From contig CAYZTG010000002.1 of assembly GCA_964481475.1 (NCBI GenBank), positions 1 through 64,000 of the forward strand: a stretch of DNA of 64,000 nucleotides, written 5' to 3'. Position 1 is the stretch's first letter. Each line of letters begins with the position of its first letter. This DNA comes from DUQU01 sp964481475. Its GTDB lineage: Bacteria; Bacillota_I; Bacilli_A; Acholeplasmatales; UBA5453. The notes under the pieces were generated by a model that saw only the letters and a program-made list of their open reading frames with translations, did no database searches and had not been told where the DNA came from. This document shows, in pieces, positions 1 to 7,503 of this stretch. The position numbers were made by a program, and so were the translations under genes.

Positions 1-42
1 ATGCTTGGCAAGCACCTATACTAACCGTTGTACTACGCCCAC
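1..42 (-). tRNA. tRNA-Gly(GCC), 5' part, cut by the window start
   Basis: Read on the minus strand this begins GTGGGCG (acceptor 5' strand), then a D-arm containing the GGTTAGTA region, then anticodon stem GGTGC, loop TTGCCAA and the start of the 3' anticodon stem (GCAT). The seven-base loop puts GCC at positions 34-36, which reads GGC/GGU glycine codons. The variable region, T-arm and 3' end lie outside the window. It sits 86 bases downstream of tRNA-Arg in the same direction, so the two are probably one transcript. Confidence 0.75.
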
Positions 43-128
43 TTCTATATGCAGCATTATTATAATATCAAACAGAAGAACTTTTGTCAATGAAAAACTG
101 AGATAAAAATCAAAAATAAGTACTAATA

Positions 129-205
129 TGGCGCGCCGTATAGGATTTGAACCCATAGCCTTCTGGTCCGAAGCCAGACGCTCTATCCAATTGAGCTAAC
201 GGCGC
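129..205 (-). tRNA. tRNA-Arg(UCG)
   Basis: A 77-nt cloverleaf on the minus strand. Acceptor GCGCCGT pairs with ACGGCGC, the discriminator is G and CCA is encoded at 129-131. Anticodon stem TCTGG/CCAGA encloses loop CTTCGGA, giving anticodon UCG for CGA arginine codons. The T-loop TTCAAAT is canonical. Its 5' end lies one base past the stop codon of the M50-like gene, so it is probably transcribed and processed from that gene's mRNA. Confidence 0.93.
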
Positions 206-206
206 A

Positions 207-1358
207 TTATATTTTGCATTCTAAGATAAAATGCTTTACTCCCTTGTTTCTATTTAGTTCACCTTCTATAAAAGAAGGTATATGTTTGATAATGAATGAT
301 AAATCACCATCTAACATATTTTTGGGGTCGTTAATAAAATCAGCATTGTTTTCCCATTCTAAAATATGTAGTGTTTGTTTTAACAAAAAACTTTTTTGGT
401 TGTCCTTTATATTTAAAGACATTAATCTCCTCTTAAATAAAGAAAACATCTCTGCTACATTATCAGTAAAACCACATTTGTTAAAATAGAGCATTAAACT
501 TTGGGCAACCTTAAAGTTATCGTATGAAAACAAAAGTCTTCTAAAGGTGGGTTTATTAAGGTAAGAATAGAGATAATTATAGACTTCAATATCAACAATA
601 TCATCTTCAAAAACTTGTTTCTCGGTAACGAGAGATAAAAAGCTTGCCTGAATAAGATCATTCTTTAAAGGTAAGTCAAATAAGATCTCTTTTGCTCTAT
701 TATACGTATATTCTGATACCTCAGCATATTGAAAGACGACTAATGAGGCAAAGACGGTATCATTTTTAACGTGTTTATAAGCTTTAAAATCTCCTTTAAT
801 ATTAGCTGTCTCGATAGTTGAGGCATAAGTATAGAAAAGACTAAAAAGCAAGTAGTACAGCGAAATAACTAATAAAAAAGGATATTTATAAAAAAAGATT
901 GCTACAACTGAAAAAAATACTAGACCACTTATTAGGGTGAAAAGTGGCGCAATAATTAGAGATTTTAAAGTTGCTTTCTTTGCTTTTTTATAATCCTCAT
1001 CATTATTAATAATTCCTAAATTAGGGAAAGCAAGTCCTCCGCCTAGGGCTAGAAGTTTAAAGTCTACTTTAAGCTTCCATCTTCCTTTTAGTTTATAAAA
1101 AACAAAAACTAAAATGATTAGGGCCTCATTTTCAAAACCAGAAAATACAAATGTTAAAAAATGAGTTAACTCATGAAGAATTAATGTAAGTAAAAAAACT
1201 CCTAAAACAAGTAAGATATGATAATACCATTTAACAGAAGTATAACTATTTAAGAAGTTATTAATATAACCTCCGTGAAATAGAGGCATCATAATAAAAC
1301 CTAAAATAAAACAAATGATGAAGAAAACCAATATTTTATGCTTTTTTATAAATTTCAT
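207..1358 (-). CDS. M50-like membrane zinc metalloprotease
   Basis: 383 residues. An N-terminal hydrophobic segment (about 9-27) is followed by a second one carrying HELTH at residues 62-66, the HExxH zinc motif embedded in a membrane helix as in site-2-protease/M50 enzymes. A glycine-rich loop (GGGLAFPN) and two more hydrophobic stretches follow, with GDFKAY as a possible third zinc-ligand region. The C-terminal 180 residues are soluble and match nothing I recognise. M50 enzymes cut within the membrane, often releasing regulators; the substrate here is unknown. The stop codon is one base from tRNA-Arg. Family assignment rests on HExxH and topology only; I do not see a clear NxxPxxxxDG motif. 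Confidence 0.6.
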   Translation of the reverse strand: MKFIKKHKILVFFIICFILGFIMMPLFHGGYINNFLNSYTSVKWYYHILLVLGVFLLTLILHELTHFLTFVFSGFENEALIILVFVFYKLKGRWKLKVDFKLLALGGGLAFPNLGIINNDEDYKKAKKATLKSLIIAPLFTLISGLVFFSVVAIFFYKYPFLLVISLYYLLFSLFYTYASTIETANIKGDFKAYKHVKNDTVFASLVVFQYAEVSEYTYNRAKEILFDLPLKNDLIQASFLSLVTEKQVFEDDIVDIEVYNYLYSYLNKPTFRRLLFSYDNFKVAQSLMLYFNKCGFTDNVAEMFSLFKRRLMSLNIKDNQKSFLLKQTLHILEWENNADFINDPKNMLDGDLSFIIKHIPSFIEGELNRNKGVKHFILECKI

Positions 1359-1450
1359 AAATTCACCTATGTTAATTATATCATTGATTATATATTTTTT
1401 AGCAGAAATATGATATGATTTTTATAGGAAATTGGTTAGGAATGATTAAG

Positions 1451-1990
1451 ATGATTATATTAATAGGTGCAAGCGCAAGTGGTAAAACTGAAATTGCCAA
1501 AATTTTAACTAAAAAAGGATACAAAAAGTGTATTACAACGACTACAAGAATTAAAAGGGAAAACGAGATTGATGGTGTTGACTACCATTTTATTACAAAA
1601 GAAAAGTTCAATAATTTGTTATTACAAAATAGCTTTGTTGAAGTAACACACTATCAAGGGAACTTTTATGGGACAAATAAACTGGATTTAAAGTTGGATG
1701 GATTAATTATTGTAGATCCAAATGGGGCTAATGCTATCATTAGTTTACTAGGTAATCAAGCTTTTGTCGTTTTAATCAAATCTGATAAGAAAATTAGAGA
1801 AGAACGAATGCGCCAAAGAAAAGACAAAGAATTAGAGATAAAAATTAGATTACTTAGTGATGATAAAATCTTTAAGAAAAAAAATCTTACTAAAACTGAT
1901 TTAGTTTTAAAAAACGATGAAGAAACATTAGAAGAACTAGCTGTTATTATTGATCAAAAATATAAAAATTATAAAAAAAAGGTTGCATAA
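1451..1990 (+). CDS. guanylate-kinase-like P-loop protein
   Basis: 179 residues. The Walker A GASASGKT is at residues 6-13 and a GMP-kinase-like block (TTTTR, then DGVDYHF) lies near residues 29-47, followed by NFYGT. I chose ATG 1451 because AGGAA at 1438-1442 is correctly spaced; upstream ATGs at 1415 and 1442 lack a well-placed ribosome site. A canonical gmk lies at 24160, so this is a second, diverged member. The C-terminal lid is lysine-rich and lacks the usual arginine pattern, so the substrate may not be GMP. It stands alone, ending in a terminator shared with the convergent ABC transporter genes. Confidence 0.65.
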   Translation: MIILIGASASGKTEIAKILTKKGYKKCITTTTRIKRENEIDGVDYHFITKEKFNNLLLQNSFVEVTHYQGNFYGTNKLDLKLDGLIIVDPNGANAIISLLGNQAFVVLIKSDKKIREERMRQRKDKELEIKIRLLSDDKIFKKKNLTKTDLVLKNDEETLEELAVIIDQKYKNYKKKVA

Positions 1991-2004
1991 ACCTTTTTTA
2001 TTTT
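1975..2004. terminator. bidirectional intrinsic terminator
   Basis: Stem AAAAAAGGTT / AACCTTTTTT with loop GCATA, with T-runs in both directions. It serves the guanylate-kinase-like gene on + and the ABC ATPase on -. The stem overlaps both stop codons. Confidence 0.8.
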
Positions 2005-2741
2005 AAAAATGAATGACTTTTAATTATCTCAATAAAATCTTTTGTTTTATTATTTATTGGACTGTAAAATATGTGTTCTGGATTTCCTTCCTCTACAATT
2101 ACGCCGTCATCCATAAAGATTATTTTATTAGAAATATCATGTGCGAATTTCATTTCATGAGTAACAATAATCATTGTCATTCCTTCGCTTGCAAGAGTTT
2201 TTATGATGTTTAATACCTCATCTATTAAAACTGGATCAAGGGCGCTAGTTGGTTCATCGAATAGGATAACTTTTGGTTCTATACATAATGCTCTAGCGAT
2301 TGCGACTCTTTGTTGTTGTCCACCGCTTAATGTTTGGGGACTTTTTTCTATATAGTCTATCATTCCAACTTTATTTAGATAATAAAGAGCTTTTTCTTTT
2401 GCTTCCTCTTTAGGCATTTTTAAGACTGTTGTTAAAGCCAATGTGCAGTTATCCAATACATTTAAATTGTTAAATAGATTAAAGGATTGAAAAACCATTC
2501 CCATTTGTTGCCTAACGTCATCAATTTTTGTATCTTTATTAGTAATTTCTTGATCTAAAAAGTATATTTTACCATCGTCAGGTTCGACTAATAAGTTCAA
2601 ACATCTTAATAGAGTAGTTTTTCCACTCCCTGATTTTCCAATTATTGTGATAACATCACCTTTATTCACAGTAAGGCTAACGCCTTTAAGAATGGAGTTT
2701 TCTCCGTATTTTTTATATAAATTGTCTACCTTTAAAATCAT
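1998..2741 (-). CDS. amino-acid ABC transporter ATP-binding protein (GlnQ type)
   Basis: 247 residues, the usual size for a polar amino-acid transporter ATPase. Walker A GKSGSGKTT is near residues 36-44, the Q-loop lies in MGMVFQSFNLF, the signature is LSGGQQQR and Walker B is VILFDEPTSALD. It hydrolyses ATP to drive import through the adjacent permease. Its start overlaps the permease stop by four bases (ATGA). It is the third gene of the binding protein-permease-ATPase operon behind a lysine-class riboswitch, so lysine is the most likely substrate. Confidence 0.93.
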   Translation of the reverse strand: MILKVDNLYKKYGENSILKGVSLTVNKGDVITIIGKSGSGKTTLLRCLNLLVEPDDGKIYFLDQEITNKDTKIDDVRQQMGMVFQSFNLFNNLNVLDNCTLALTTVLKMPKEEAKEKALYYLNKVGMIDYIEKSPQTLSGGQQQRVAIARALCIEPKVILFDEPTSALDPVLIDEVLNIIKTLASEGMTMIIVTHEMKFAHDISNKIIFMDDGVIVEEGNPEHIFYSPINNKTKDFIEIIKSHSFLK

Positions 2742-3475
2742 GATATTCTCCCTACTTGCCCAACACGCTTTTCCAAGTATTTTATGAAATAATTGGAGCC
2801 AATTGTAATTATTAAATAAATCACTGCTGCAATCGAGAAGGCTTCAACGTAAGCAAGTGTTTTCCCTGCGGCCTGTCTTAATGCATAAAATAAATCAACT
2901 ACGGCAATAACACTTAAAACAGAAGTATCTTTCAAGTTTACTACAAATTCATTTCCAATATTTGGGAGTGAATTTTTAATTGCCTGCGGCCAAATAATTT
3001 TGCGCATTGTTTGTCGCCTATTTAATCCTAATGATCTACCAGCCTCCATTTGGCCAACCCCAACTGAACTAATTCCTCCCCTAAGTGATTCACTTATATA
3101 TGCAGTTGTATTTATTGTAACGATTATTAAGCCTGCTGGTAGTGGACTCCACCATGTAAATATATTAAGAGAGGCAACGCCATAAAAGATAATCATCGCT
3201 TGGACAATCATTGGTGTACCCCTCATTAGGGTAACGAAACTATTACCGATTAAAACTACTGATTTCTTAAGTGTTTTTATTGGTTTACTATCACGTTTTT
3301 TATCTATTTTTAAAAGCCTTGCTTGTGTTAGCGGTAATGAGAGTATGAAGCCACCTATAGTTCCTACTATTGAAAGTAGAAAAGTTACTCCTAAACCGTA
3401 TAAGATAATTGGATAGTAATTTTGTAATAAATAAAGGATTTTATTTAAAAAAGTAGAACTATAGATAATAAACAT
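2738..3475 (-). CDS. amino-acid ABC transporter permease (HisM/GlnP type)
   Basis: 245 residues from the start MFIIYSS, whose ATG overlaps the binding-protein stop as TAATG. A longer upstream start at 3511 would lie inside the previous gene and is unlikely. It has about five hydrophobic helices. The permease EAA-type loop (EAGRSLGLNRRQTMRKIIWPQA) is visible near the middle and contacts the ATPase. RGTPMIVQ and the ITINTTAYISE region are typical of the polar amino-acid permease family. It forms the membrane channel of the riboswitch-controlled importer. Confidence 0.92.
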   Translation of the reverse strand: MFIIYSSTFLNKILYLLQNYYPIILYGLGVTFLLSIVGTIGGFILSLPLTQARLLKIDKKRDSKPIKTLKKSVVLIGNSFVTLMRGTPMIVQAMIIFYGVASLNIFTWWSPLPAGLIIVTINTTAYISESLRGGISSVGVGQMEAGRSLGLNRRQTMRKIIWPQAIKNSLPNIGNEFVVNLKDTSVLSVIAVVDLFYALRQAAGKTLAYVEAFSIAAVIYLIITIGSNYFIKYLEKRVGQVGRIS

Positions 3476-4293
3476 TAGTTTTGTTGGCGTTCTAAGGCGC
3501 CCATCATCCACTTTTCTCTTTGTTCATCCGTTATTGTTGCTAAAATACTATTTATTTGTGTTAATAAGTCTGTATCAGTTTTTCTAAGAGCAACGGCAAT
3601 TTGCAAGTTTTCTTCGGCGATCTCAAATCCGTTACCTTCTTCAAAAGTTAAATACATTAAACTAGGTTGAGATGCTATAACAGCTTTAGCTACAGGCATT
3701 TCAGCTAAAAAAGCATCACTAACCCTACTTAAAATACTTTGAGTTATTTCTGCGTAACTGCCAAGTGGAGTTTGTCTAATAGAACCAACTAATTGATCAT
3801 AAATATCATCATCATCTTGGATTGTATCTTTTTGGGCGATTACTTTAGCTCCAGCAAAATCACTTAATTTAGTTGCACTGGCATAAGGGCTATCTTTTCT
3901 TACGATAATAGCATTTTCACTTCGATAATAATAATTAGAAAAATTCACTTCGAGTTGTCTCGGTTTAGTGGGACTCATTCCTGCAATAATTAAGTCAATA
4001 GATCCATTATTTAAACTAACAATTAAACCATCCCAATCAATTGCCTTAATGACTAGCTTTTTACCTAATTTCTCTGCTATATATCTAGCAATTACAACAT
4101 CAAACCCGTCTGCATAACCAGGTTGACCATCAATTTTTGTGGCATACTCAGACGATTTTGTTGTTTCCATCCAATTAAATGGCGCATAATCTGCTTCCAT
4201 TCCCACCACTAAAACATCTTCGCTGGTTGTTTTACATCCTGCTAGTAGAACTAAACTAAAGAAGACGCTTAAAACTAATATTACTTTTTTCAT
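3475..4293 (-). CDS. amino-acid ABC transporter substrate-binding lipoprotein
   Basis: 272 residues. The lipoprotein signal peptide has Lys-Lys, a hydrophobic core and lipobox LLAGC with the lipidated Cys at residue 20. The mature part is an SBP_bac_3 domain: VGMEADYAPFNW at its start, then DGFDVVIARYIAEKL and IAGMSPTKPR, the last typical of ligand contacts in lysine/arginine/ornithine-type binding proteins. It would sit on the outer face of the membrane and hand substrate to the permease. First gene of the operon; RBS AAAAGGGG lies just upstream, after a terminator and riboswitch. The lysine assignment is inferred from the leader, not from the protein. Confidence 0.92.
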   Translation of the reverse strand: MKKVILVLSVFFSLVLLAGCKTTSEDVLVVGMEADYAPFNWMETTKSSEYATKIDGQPGYADGFDVVIARYIAEKLGKKLVIKAIDWDGLIVSLNNGSIDLIIAGMSPTKPRQLEVNFSNYYYRSENAIIVRKDSPYASATKLSDFAGAKVIAQKDTIQDDDDIYDQLVGSIRQTPLGSYAEITQSILSRVSDAFLAEMPVAKAVIASQPSLMYLTFEEGNGFEIAEENLQIAVALRKTDTDLLTQINSILATITDEQREKWMMGALERQQN

Positions 4294-4320
4294 TCTTTTT
4301 ACCCCTTTTCTTATTTTTTA

Positions 4321-4346
4321 AATAAAAAAGTGCCCTAGAGCACTAA
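4321..4346 (-). terminator. terminator of the lysine-riboswitch leader
   Basis: On the minus strand AGTGCT-CTAG-GGCACT (one T-G wobble) is followed by TTTTTTATTT. It lies between the aptamer and the binding-protein RBS, which fits premature termination when ligand is bound. The wobble works only on the minus-strand transcript. Confidence 0.75.
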
Positions 4347-4387
4347 TCAAATAAGAATAAAGTAGTAAATCAAATTTGGTAAGCGCC

Positions 4388-4535
4388 TCTACTAATCGTA
4401 GGAGTATTATAGATGTTTTCTATAATCCCATAACAACATTATGCCTAACATTGTTATTCGGCGGTGATTACCTTTCTTATATTTCATAGATTGCCATCTC
4501 CATATAATACTAATTTGCACCGCTGCCTCTAACTT
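4388..4535 (-). promoter_or_regulatory. lysine riboswitch (L box) aptamer
   Basis: The minus strand carries the core of the lysine aptamer in order: AGAGG, a P2 stem GCGGTG pairing with CACCGC, AGTAT (loop-E region), GGAGATGG...ATCTATG, AAAGG and CGCCGAA. A P5 hairpin ATTATAGA/TCTATAAT follows. This order matches Bacillus lysC-type L boxes. The closing P1 helix is weak: I can pair only a few bases (GTTAG with CTAC). A terminator follows before the transporter operon. Class assignment is by eye. Confidence 0.75.
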
Positions 4536-4615
4536 TTTTATTTAAAATTATCATAAGCCGATTACAAAACGATGTCAAGCAAAAGTCCTATGGAAACGCT
4601 TTTATTAACCATTAG

Positions 4616-4642
4616 TAATAAAAAAAAGGCATTTAAACCTTT
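4616..4642 (-). terminator. terminator after tRNA-Thr
   Basis: On the minus strand AAAGG / CCTTT closes an eight-base loop and is followed by a T-run. It lies directly 3' of the tRNA CCA. Confidence 0.6.
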
Positions 4643-4646
4643 AAAA

Positions 4647-4720
4647 TGGTGCCCTCAGCGAGAATCGAACTTGCAACTCAAGCTTACCATGCTTGCATTA
4701 TGCCATTTAACTATGAGGGC
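4647..4720 (-). tRNA. tRNA-Thr(GGU)
   Basis: A 74-nt minus-strand cloverleaf. Acceptor GCCCTCA pairs with TGAGGGC, the discriminator is A and CCA is encoded at 4647-4649. Anticodon stem CAAGC/GCTTG encloses loop ATGGTAA, giving anticodon GGU for ACC/ACU threonine codons. T-loop is TTCGATT. Confidence 0.93.
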
Positions 4721-4781
4721 AACTAAACAATATTTTATCATAAATAATCGTTTTAGCAACTATCTAAAAGTAATAACGGGG

Positions 4782-4810
4782 TTGACTCATAATTAAACAA
4801 TTACTATAAT
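4782..4810 (+). promoter_or_regulatory. sigma-A-type promoter of pepA
   Basis: TTGACT at 4782-4787 and TATAAT at 4805-4810 with a 17-base spacer, 28 bases before the pepA start codon. This is one of the best-matching vegetative promoters in the window. Confidence 0.8.
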
Positions 4811-4838
4811 AGGTTTATATTAAGAAAGAGGGAGAAAA

Positions 4839-6209
4839 ATGATTATTTTAACAATTGGTCAAACATATAAGACAAAAATTCGTTTGTTTGATAGTAAAAA
4901 GGATTATAAAGTATTAGAAAAACTGAAAGAAGTTGAAGTTTTCAATAATAAAGGCAATGAGTTATTTTTTGATTTAAAACTTAACCGTGAAGGAAATGTT
5001 TATGTGAGTTTAGATAAAGACAACAAAGAAGAAATTAGAACATTAGCTTATAAGTTAGCTAAAAGACTTAACAATGAAAAAGTTAAACAAGTTTCTTTAG
5101 AAGGAAGAGGCTTTAAAGAGATAATGCCTGCTTTTCTTGAAGGATTATTAATGGCAAATTATCATTTTAGTTATAAAAAAGAAACTCCAAAATTTGAGAC
5201 TGAAATTTCATTATTAAATGTTGAAGCTAATTTAGTTGAAGAAGTAACTAATGTTATAAATGGTGTATTTGTAACAAGAGATCTAGTTAATACTCCCGCA
5301 ATTGATTTATACCCAGAGAGTTATGCCAATAGAGTTGTTGAACTATTTAAGGGAACAGCTGTCGAAGTAGAAGTATTAGGGAAAAAAGAAATTGAAAATT
5401 TAAATATGGCAGCTTTTTTAGCAGTTAACAAAGGTAGTGATAATGATCCAAGGTTTATTATCTTAAGATATCTGCCAATAAAGGATAAAAAAGATCATTT
5501 GACAATTGTTGGTAAAGGAGTAACATATGATACAGGTGGTTACGCTCTTAAACCAGCTACAAGTATGGTTAATATGCATAATGACATGGCTGGATCAGCA
5601 ACAGTTGTAGGTCTATTTAAAGCTTTAAATGACAACAATATTTGTCAAAATGTAGTTGGGATAATGGCACTAACTGAAAACATGATTTCTGGTAAAGCAT
5701 ATAAAAACGGTGATATCATCTCATCAATGAAAGGCTTAACTATTGAGGTAGGTAATACTGATGCAGAAGGTAGGCTAACTTTAGCAGACGCCCTTTATTA
5801 CGCTGCAACAAAACTTAATACAACAAATATTATTGAGCTTTCAACACTAACCGGAGCTTGTGTAGTTGCTCTAGGGACAGATATGGCAGGGGCTGTATCT
5901 ACAAGCGATAAGTTGTATAATGATGTTTATAAACATAGTGTTAGTAATGGAGAAGTGATTTGGAGGCTTCCAATGATTGATCCGTTAAAAGAAGTAGTTA
6001 AAGGAACATTTGGAGATCTTAAAAATTCAATTCCTGGTGGAGCTGGGGCTATTACAGCAGGAGTCTTTTTAACTAATTTTGTTGAAGATAAACCTTACTT
6101 GCATATTGATATTGCTGGGCCAGCTCATAGAAGTAAACGTCGTTATTATGAAGAAGGTGCAACAGGTTTTGGTGTAAGAACGCTCTATAATTATATCAAA
6201 AGTTTATAA
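4839..6209 (+). CDS. pepA: leucyl aminopeptidase (M17 family)
   Basis: 456 residues. The C-terminal catalytic domain has GKGVTYDTGGYALKP with metal-binding Lys/Asp, DMAGSATV, and the family signature NTDAEGRLTLADAL. The N-terminal third is the less conserved M17 regulatory domain. These cytosolic hexamers release N-terminal residues from peptides using two metal ions. A strong promoter and RBS (AAAGAGGGAG) precede it. The stop is four bases before tRNA-Pro, so the tRNA is probably cotranscribed. Confidence 0.92.
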   Translation: MIILTIGQTYKTKIRLFDSKKDYKVLEKLKEVEVFNNKGNELFFDLKLNREGNVYVSLDKDNKEEIRTLAYKLAKRLNNEKVKQVSLEGRGFKEIMPAFLEGLLMANYHFSYKKETPKFETEISLLNVEANLVEEVTNVINGVFVTRDLVNTPAIDLYPESYANRVVELFKGTAVEVEVLGKKEIENLNMAAFLAVNKGSDNDPRFIILRYLPIKDKKDHLTIVGKGVTYDTGGYALKPATSMVNMHNDMAGSATVVGLFKALNDNNICQNVVGIMALTENMISGKAYKNGDIISSMKGLTIEVGNTDAEGRLTLADALYYAATKLNTTNIIELSTLTGACVVALGTDMAGAVSTSDKLYNDVYKHSVSNGEVIWRLPMIDPLKEVVKGTFGDLKNSIPGGAGAITAGVFLTNFVEDKPYLHIDIAGPAHRSKRRYYEEGATGFGVRTLYNYIKSL

Positions 6210-6213
6210 AAGT

Positions 6214-6290
6214 CGGGGAGTAGCTTAGCTTGGTAGAGCACTAGGCTGGGGGTCTAGGGGTCGCAGGTTCAAATCCTGTCTCTCCGACCA
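6214..6290 (+). tRNA. tRNA-Pro(GGG)
   Basis: A 77-nt cloverleaf. It starts with C1 and acceptor CGGGGAG pairs with CTCTCCG. Discriminator A and an encoded CCA end it at 6290. Anticodon stem CTAGG/TCTAG encloses loop CTGGGGG, giving anticodon GGG. The body closely resembles bacterial tRNA-Pro. It is transcribed just behind pepA, and proS lies 3.2 kb downstream. Confidence 0.93.
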
Positions 6291-6346
6291 TTATCATAAA
6301 ATAAGTACTTATTATCACTATATTTAAGATATATTTGATAGTTGTC

Positions 6347-6375
6347 TTGTTATTCATGATAGTATGTGTTATAAT
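6347..6375 (+). promoter_or_regulatory. promoter of the cold-shock gene
   Basis: TTGTTA at 6347-6352 and TATAAT at 6370-6375, 17-base spacer. About 45 bases of 5' leader follow before the start codon, with RBS AAGGAG. Confidence 0.7.
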
Positions 6376-6425
6376 CCAAAATAGACATGTGAAAATGTTG
6401 AGTTTTAAAGAAGGAGCACAATTTA

Positions 6426-6623
6426 ATGACAGGCAAAGTAAAATGGTTTGACGGAAAAAAAGGCTATGGTTTCATCTCATCTGAAGATGGCCAAGATGTA
6501 TTTGTACATTTTTCTGCCATCCAAACCGAAGGCTTTAAGAATTTAGCTGAAGGTGACGAAGTTGAGTTTGAAATTAATGATGGTGAAAGAGGCCCACAAG
6601 CTTCTAACGTTGTTAAAATATAG
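6426..6623 (+). CDS. csp: cold-shock domain protein
   Basis: 65 residues, the standard size. RNP1 is KGYGFIS (residues 12-18) and RNP2 is VFVHFSA (residues 26-32), both on the nucleic-acid face of the OB fold. It binds single-stranded RNA/DNA and melts mRNA structure. It has its own promoter and terminator, so it is a single-gene transcript between tRNA-Pro and the Fic gene. Confidence 0.96.
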   Translation: MTGKVKWFDGKKGYGFISSEDGQDVFVHFSAIQTEGFKNLAEGDEVEFEINDGERGPQASNVVKI

Positions 6624-6638
6624 TTCAATTTTAAAATT

Positions 6639-6667
6639 AAAAGACTAGCAATAGTCTTTTTTCTTTT
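6639..6667 (+). terminator. intrinsic terminator of csp
   Basis: Stem AAAAGACTA/TAGTCTTTT with loop GCAA, then a T-run. Confidence 0.8.
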
Positions 6668-6685
6668 TATTATTAATAATAATTA

Positions 6686-6714
6686 TTGTTAGATAATGAA
6701 AAAATTGATATAAT
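6686..6714 (+). promoter_or_regulatory. promoter of the Fic gene
   Basis: TTGTTA at 6686-6691 and TATAAT at 6709-6714 with a 17-base spacer; RBS GAAGGA follows before ATG 6735. Confidence 0.7.
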
Positions 6715-6734
6715 AGATAGAAGGACGTGATAAT

Positions 6735-7466
6735 ATGCAGAAGGAACTACTTTTAGTAGAAAAAAATCATTTAAAAGAAATACTAAAAGAACAAGAAAAA
6801 GATAGATATATTTTAATTGATAATGACTTCAAAATTAGATTAGCTTATGATGCAGTTCATATCGAAGGAACCAACTCAGTTACTTTAGAAGAAGCTTATA
6901 CATTAAAAAAAGTTATTAAAGAACACACTTTATCAGAACTAGAGCAAAAAGAATTATTAAACCACGTTAGAGCTTATGAGTTTATTAATGAACATGCGAA
7001 AAAGCAAACTCCTATTAGTGAAGAATTTATTAAAGATATTCATCAAATAATTTTAGATGAAATTATGCCTGGTGGCCTTTACCGCCAAGTAAACGTAGGC
7101 TTAAAAGGTTCTATTCATCAACCGCCGGATTATGTCAAAGTTTATGACAGAATGAAAAGGTTAATTAATCACTTGGATTTTGAGTTCGTAGGAGATGCAA
7201 TTGAAAAAGCTGCGTATGTCCATTTATCAATTGCAAAAATTCATCCATTTTTAGATGGTAACGGTAGATTAGGAAGACTCTTAATGAATTATTGTTTAAT
7301 AAGAGATGGTTACTTGCCAATCTCTATTGATGAAAAAGTTAAAATAGAATACTTTGAATCATTAGACAGTTTTAAATTAGAAAAAACAACAAAGAAATTA
7401 GAAGACATTATTGTTAAGTTATTATTAGTTAGGTATAACGAAGTAATACTTAAGTTAACAGAATAA
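6735..7466 (+). CDS. Fic-domain protein (probable AMP-transferase)
   Basis: 243 residues. The Fic active-site motif HPFLDGNGR is at residues 170-178 and has every canonical residue (catalytic His170, phosphate-binding GNGR). N-terminal to it, AVHIEG (40-45) keeps the inhibitory Glu44 and Gly45 of class II Fic proteins, but the usual Ser/Thr four residues before the Glu is Ala. Such enzymes usually move AMP from ATP onto a protein and are self-inhibited by that Glu. No antitoxin-like partner gene adjoins it; it has its own promoter and a terminator-like hairpin. The target is unknown. Confidence 0.9.
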   Translation: MQKELLLVEKNHLKEILKEQEKDRYILIDNDFKIRLAYDAVHIEGTNSVTLEEAYTLKKVIKEHTLSELEQKELLNHVRAYEFINEHAKKQTPISEEFIKDIHQIILDEIMPGGLYRQVNVGLKGSIHQPPDYVKVYDRMKRLINHLDFEFVGDAIEKAAYVHLSIAKIHPFLDGNGRLGRLLMNYCLIRDGYLPISIDEKVKIEYFESLDSFKLEKTTKKLEDIIVKLLLVRYNEVILKLTE

Positions 7467-7468
7467 TT

Positions 7469-7491
7469 ACTCCGCCTCCAAGCGGAGTTTT
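7469..7491 (+). terminator. GC-rich hairpin after the Fic gene
   Basis: Stem ACTCCGC/GCGGAGT with loop CTCCAA, followed by only four T. It may be a weak terminator; its GGAG also lies 16 bases before the MFS start codon. Confidence 0.55.
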
Positions 7492-7503
7492 AAATTAAGA
7501 ACT

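Noticed and set aside
4572..4796. A 74-codon open frame on the + strand
   Set aside because: It runs antisense through tRNA-Thr and its terminator, with no RBS.
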